NCBI GenBank assembly: GCA_958444395.1
Contig: CAUCOL010000100.1
Location: 1 to 6,862 of the forward strand
DNA from: an uncultured Lachnospiraceae bacterium
GTDB taxonomy: Bacteria; Bacillota; Clostridia; Lachnospirales; Lachnospiraceae
DNA: 6,862 bases
Direction: 5' to 3'
In this document: piece by piece, positions 4,043 to 6,862 of the stretch
Position numbering within the stretch: position 1 is the stretch's first letter
Layout of the letters: every line of letters starts with the position of its first letter
Notes under the pieces: model-generated
Database searches by the model: none
The model's input: only the letters and a program-made list of their open reading frames with translations
What the model was told of the DNA's origin: nothing
Position numbers and translations under genes: made by a program

Positions 4043-5875
4043 TTATAACAATGTATTCTCTTTTGGATTCTTCGGAAAACAGATCGTAACCTTTGTGCCG
4101 CCTCCCTTACGGCTCTCTACGCGGATACCGTACTCTTCCCCATAGAATATCTGTATACGCTGGTTTACATTATGCACACCGATATGTGTACGATCCGGAT
4201 CTTCCTCACGGATCGATTTGCGCAGTCTTCCCAGTTCATAATAATCCATTCCTTCCCCGTTATCGCTGACGGTGATGCAGATATTCTCTCCATCCATGCA
4301 CACATGCACCTTCAGGATGCCATCGCTGTCCATTGCTTCCAGCCCATGTACAAAGGCATTCTCCACAAACGGCTGAATGATCAGCGGCATGACCATTGTC
4401 TGCAGATCCACATCGTCATCGACCTCTACGCTGGAGGTGATACGATCTCCGAAACGATAATTCTGTATCTTCAGATAATACTGTACCATCTGCAGCTCTG
4501 ACTGTAAGGTTACAAGGCGGTCAGACACCTGCAGATTATAGCGCATGATCTTGGCGAGCATCTTTACCAGTTCTACGATCTCCGGCTGCTTATTTACCAT
4601 AGCCTTCATACGGATCGTCTCCAGTGTGTTGTACAGGAAATGGGGATTGATCTGACTTGCCAGCATCTTAAACTCTACTTCTTTCTGGCGGGTATGCAGT
4701 TTTTCCTTCTGCACCTGCTCATTCACGACCTCGGACATCAGCTTCTGGATGTCCTTCATCATCTGTTCCAGCTCCAGGTAAATCTCTCCAATCTCATCAT
4801 TTCCTACGATTGGTTCAACCTTGTCATATTCGCCCTGTGCCACGCGGTGCATCTGCAGGCGCAGAAGACCGATCCGTTTTCCATACGATGCCGTGAATCC
4901 AAAGATCAGGATCATGGACACAATAATACCGACGACTTCCGGTACAAATGCACGCAGACTGATCCGGTTTACATCGGACATAATCTCCTGATAATCCTGT
5001 ATGCTGACCAGCGAAAAATAATCACTGTAGCCCGCCTCCCGCACCGGCTCATACGTCAGCAGATACTCCTCCACCCCCTGTGTCAGCTTTTTGGAATACG
5101 CAATCGGTATTTTTCTGCTGCTGCTCTCGATCTTTTCCCGCAATCCGCTATACTTATTCTCTGTATCAAAATTAGCATAGACAACCTGTTTATCCTTATA
5201 CATCAACACCGTGTCAGCATTTCTCTCATCCAGTGGTTCACTTGTCTTCTGATTCTGCATCATAACCGTGATCATCGCAATCACCTCGCCCTGATCATCC
5301 CGGATCGCTCTGGATATCTGCAGTGACAGCTTATTTGTGTCCGGGTCGCTGTCATAATACCAGAAACCGCTTTTACTTTTTACCGTTTCCTGATACCATG
5401 TCTGATTCCGTATGGTATCTCCCATATAAGAGACCCACTCCGTTACCATCATATTCTTTGGGCTGATACTTTTATTGTCCATATAAATATCAATCCGCGC
5501 AATATCCCGCTGATAATAGTCCAGATAATCCGTCACCGCACTCATGCTATAGTAATCACGGAAAAATGCATTTTCTGTCGGATAATCCGTCCGGATCAGC
5601 CGAAGGATCTCTTTGTTCTTGCACAGCTGTGCCGACACATCATCCAGCACAGACATAGATTCGGTAATGGAAGAACTGATCAGCGCCAATTCTTCCGACT
5701 GCGTCTCCTTCGTCAGATTGATCATCATCTTGCTGGTCTGTGAATTCATATACAGACTGCTGCCCAGCAGCGGAAGGATTCCACCGATCACAAAGATCAG
5801 GATCATTCGCTGAAAGAAACGCATATCCTTAAAAATATGAAATCTTTTCCTGTTTTTAATTTCGTGTTTCTTCAT
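4043..5875 (-). CDS. Membrane sensor histidine kinase, YesM/LytS-like class
   Basis: This 610-residue kinase of a two-component system probably senses an extracellular carbohydrate-related cue. Domains in order: short basic cytoplasmic tail (1-20), TM1 (about 22-44), extracytoplasmic sensing region of about 260 residues (Cache-like by size and position), TM2 (about 311-330), HAMP linker (about 331-383), and a coiled stretch. The His_kinase domain (PF06580 type) contains QINPHFLYNTLE with phospho-acceptor H412. A HATPase_c domain follows, with N-box IIQPFVENAFVHG (E505, N506), G1 box DNGEGM (538-543) and a second glycine loop in GVHNVNQRI (566-574). All catalytic motifs are intact and the length is normal for the class. 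ATG at 5875 has GGAG at 5884-5887, eight bases away. YesM kinases usually precede a YesN-like AraC-type response regulator, but none follows here; the next gene is the anchored surface protein. The regulator may be encoded elsewhere. Confidence 0.95.
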   Translation of the reverse strand: MKKHEIKNRKRFHIFKDMRFFQRMILIFVIGGILPLLGSSLYMNSQTSKMMINLTKETQSEELALISSSITESMSVLDDVSAQLCKNKEILRLIRTDYPTENAFFRDYYSMSAVTDYLDYYQRDIARIDIYMDNKSISPKNMMVTEWVSYMGDTIRNQTWYQETVKSKSGFWYYDSDPDTNKLSLQISRAIRDDQGEVIAMITVMMQNQKTSEPLDERNADTVLMYKDKQVVYANFDTENKYSGLREKIESSSRKIPIAYSKKLTQGVEEYLLTYEPVREAGYSDYFSLVSIQDYQEIMSDVNRISLRAFVPEVVGIIVSMILIFGFTASYGKRIGLLRLQMHRVAQGEYDKVEPIVGNDEIGEIYLELEQMMKDIQKLMSEVVNEQVQKEKLHTRQKEVEFKMLASQINPHFLYNTLETIRMKAMVNKQPEIVELVKMLAKIMRYNLQVSDRLVTLQSELQMVQYYLKIQNYRFGDRITSSVEVDDDVDLQTMVMPLIIQPFVENAFVHGLEAMDSDGILKVHVCMDGENICITVSDNGEGMDYYELGRLRKSIREEDPDRTHIGVHNVNQRIQIFYGEEYGIRVESRKGGGTKVTICFPKNPKENTLL

Positions 5876-5984
5876 ATACTAATCTCCATTCCATCAATGG
5901 CTTGTGTCGAAGGAATCACAGGCAAACTGTATGGTTTTGCTCTGCGACCGGATAATCTTTTAAATTTTCTGCCATATTATTGCC

Positions 5985-6013
5985 ATTTTATTCTATTATG
6001 ATGATAGTGTCAA
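5985..6013 (-). promoter_or_regulatory. Strong sigma-A promoter of the kinase gene
   Basis: The minus strand shows a perfect -35 TTGACA (6013-6008), a 17-base spacer and TAAAAT (5990-5985), five of six matches to TATAAT. The predicted start is near 5978, giving a leader of about 100 bases. A near-consensus promoter suggests steady, activator-independent expression of the sensor, unlike the weak -35 boxes before the surface-protein and permease genes. Confidence 0.75.
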
Positions 6014-6104
6014 AGCAGCTGTAAATATAAGGGTTTGGATCTGATCTTCGACCCACTGCGGCAGGCTGCTTGGAAATGAGGATTTTCTGCCCAAAAAGAA
6101 TAGG

Positions 6105-6133
6105 TTGCACGAATCTTATTTTCATCTTATACT
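6105..6133 (+). promoter_or_regulatory. Sigma-A promoter of the FN3-domain protein gene
   Basis: TTGCAC (6105-6110) and TATACT (6128-6133) are separated by exactly 17 bases. The predicted start near 6140 gives a leader of about 50 bases that is strongly A+T-rich. The promoter points away from the kinase, so this gene is a separate transcription unit. Confidence 0.7.
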
Positions 6134-6175
6134 TAATCCTATATGGTTAAAATCCTACTTATTTATATAAAACAC

Positions 6176-6182
6176 AGAAAGG
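6176..6182 (+). promoter_or_regulatory. Ribosome binding site of the FN3-domain protein
   Basis: AGAAAGG lies nine bases before the ATG at 6192. An ATG at 6184 falls between the two but meets TGA after two further codons, so 6192 is the start of the real frame, supported by the signal peptide it gives. Confidence 0.75.
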
Positions 6183-6191
6183 TATGACAAC

Positions 6192-6862
6192 ATGAAGAAA
6201 AAAAGTTTAATCGCACTTTGTGTGGCTGTCGGCATCGGATGCATGAGTTCCTGTCTGTCCCCTGTCACACAGGCGACCGCGAGTGCCTCGACATTCACAA
6301 ATGTACTGACATTTCTCGGTCTTAAGAAGGAGGCTCCCGTGTTCGGCGGCGTGGTAACTACTTCCTCTTTCAACACACCGGATACAAATACGCTGAATAT
6401 CGAATGGGGGGCTGTAGAAGGTGCTTCCGGTTATGAGCTGACGATATCGCATAACACCGAGACGCAGACCTTTGATACCACCACACCGGCATACTCCGTG
6501 ACAGGTGTTGCACCGGCAGCTGTATATATGTATCAGATCCGCTGCTACCAGCTGGTCGAAGGAAACAAAGTATACGGCGAAGCCTCCACCGTGTTTAACG
6601 CAGTTACTGCTATTTCTGAAGTAACCGGTCTGAAGATGGTAAACCAGCTCGCAGATACAGACTCCTCTATGGTAAGCCTGACCTGGGATGCACAGGGCGA
6701 AGCAACATATCAGATATATTATAAGACAGCCTCTGAGGAAGAATATACGCTGGGCGGCACTACCACAGCGAACACCTTTACATTAGACGGACTGCAGCAG
6801 GGTGTAAATTATCAGATCTGCGTCCGCGCATATGCTCTGTCTGAGAATTATGCCGGCGATTT
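6192..6862 (+). CDS. Exported protein with two fibronectin type III-like domains, 3'-partial
   Basis: The frame is open from ATG to the window edge (223 full codons plus two bases). Residues 1-32 are a signal peptide: MKKKS, a hydrophobic core, then TQATASA as a probable signal peptidase I site. Cys17 and Cys21 lie in the leader, but the context GIGC is a weak lipobox, so secretion is favoured over lipidation. Residues about 50-140 and 145-223 are two FN3-like repeats. Each has the early Trp (W72 in LNIEWGAVEGASGYEL; W165 in VSLTWDAQGEATYQIYY) and a late strand of the tyrosine-corner type (YMYQIRCYQ at 112-120; VNYQICVRAYA at 205-215). FN3 modules in secreted Firmicute proteins usually act as spacers or binding modules next to a catalytic, cell-wall-anchoring or further repeat region. 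That part lies beyond the window, so the function is unknown. The gene is divergent from the kinase, and co-regulation is possible but not shown. Confidence 0.88.
   Translation, partial: MKKKSLIALCVAVGIGCMSSCLSPVTQATASASTFTNVLTFLGLKKEAPVFGGVVTTSSFNTPDTNTLNIEWGAVEGASGYELTISHNTETQTFDTTTPAYSVTGVAPAAVYMYQIRCYQLVEGNKVYGEASTVFNAVTAISEVTGLKMVNQLADTDSSMVSLTWDAQGEATYQIYYKTASEEEYTLGGTTTANTFTLDGLQQGVNYQICVRAYALSENYAGD

Larger units (their letters stand above)
5876..6191. other. 316-bp divergent intergenic region between kinase and FN3-protein genes
   Basis: It contains two back-to-back sigma-A promoters whose -35 boxes are 91 bp apart, so they need not compete for polymerase. The kinase leader is about 100 bases long and holds a small CCATTGATGG hairpin just ahead of its ribosome binding site. 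No additional gene or repeat is apparent in the central 6014-6104 segment. Confidence 0.6.

Noticed and set aside
4640..5326. A 228-codon open frame on the plus strand opposite the kinase gene
   Set aside because: It is antisense to a kinase with all catalytic motifs, its product is His/Leu/Ile-rich without a recognisable domain, and I see no ribosome binding site of note. It is a shadow of kinase codon composition.
5876..5900. Small CCATTGATGG hairpin before the kinase ribosome binding site, as a translation-control element
   Set aside because: The stem is only four to five pairs and A+T-rich, too weak to claim control.
6155..6452. Two short minus-strand frames antisense to the FN3-protein gene
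   Set aside because: They lie opposite a plus-strand gene with promoter, ribosome binding site, signal peptide and FN3 repeats; their products look random.
1..6862. CRISPR arrays, tRNA or rRNA genes, insertion sequences, phage genes, known riboswitches
   Set aside because: I saw no regularly spaced repeats, cloverleaf-like genes, transposase or integrase frames, or conserved riboswitch cores on either strand.

Overview
The window reads as a carbohydrate-uptake and sensing locus from a low-to-mid GC Gram-positive anaerobe. A gut Lachnospiraceae-type Firmicute (Bacillota) is my best guess. The reasons are strong AGGAGG ribosome binding sites, A+T-rich intergenic DNA with consensus-like sigma-A promoters, an LplB/YtcP-class sugar transporter with a YesM-class kinase, and Ser/Ala-rich surface-protein linkers. 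The taxon is inferred from style, not from a marker gene.

Layout. Five genes lie on the minus strand, listed here in the order they would be transcribed. (1) A YesM-type membrane sensor histidine kinase (5875 to 4043) has its own near-consensus promoter. (2) A 281-residue secreted, single-pass membrane-anchored surface protein (3724 to 2879) has a promoter with duplicated 13-bp elements and ends in a strong intrinsic terminator. (3) An LplB-type sugar ABC permease (2623 to 1160) carries an unusual extra N-terminal membrane domain of about 186 residues. (4) A YtcP/LplC-type partner permease (1145 to 180) is translationally coupled to it. (5) After a 12-bp hairpin, the first 28 codons of an exported protein (84 to 1) run off the edge; this is probably the transporter's solute-binding lipoprotein. 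A sixth gene reads rightward from 6192 and runs off the other end. It encodes an exported protein with two fibronectin type III-like domains and is transcribed divergently from the kinase.

How they may work together (inference). The kinase senses an extracellular signal, perhaps a sugar or sugar-loaded binding protein, through its large ectodomain. The anchored surface protein may hold a glycan or a protein at the membrane. The two permeases form the channel, and the truncated protein would deliver substrate. No ATPase is encoded, as is common for this family, which usually borrows a shared MsmK-type ATPase. No response regulator is present, although YesM kinases normally sit beside a YesN-type regulator.

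The regulatory DNA is rich. The permease promoter at 2712-2722 is flanked by three stacked inverted repeats, one of them a perfect 9-bp-arm palindrome over the predicted transcription start. The surface-protein promoter carries perfect 13-bp direct repeats. The most unusual items are the unrecognised anchored surface protein, the membrane-domain extension of the permease, the kinase without a partner, and the operator-like symmetry before the transporter. I see no rRNA, tRNA, CRISPR array or mobile element.
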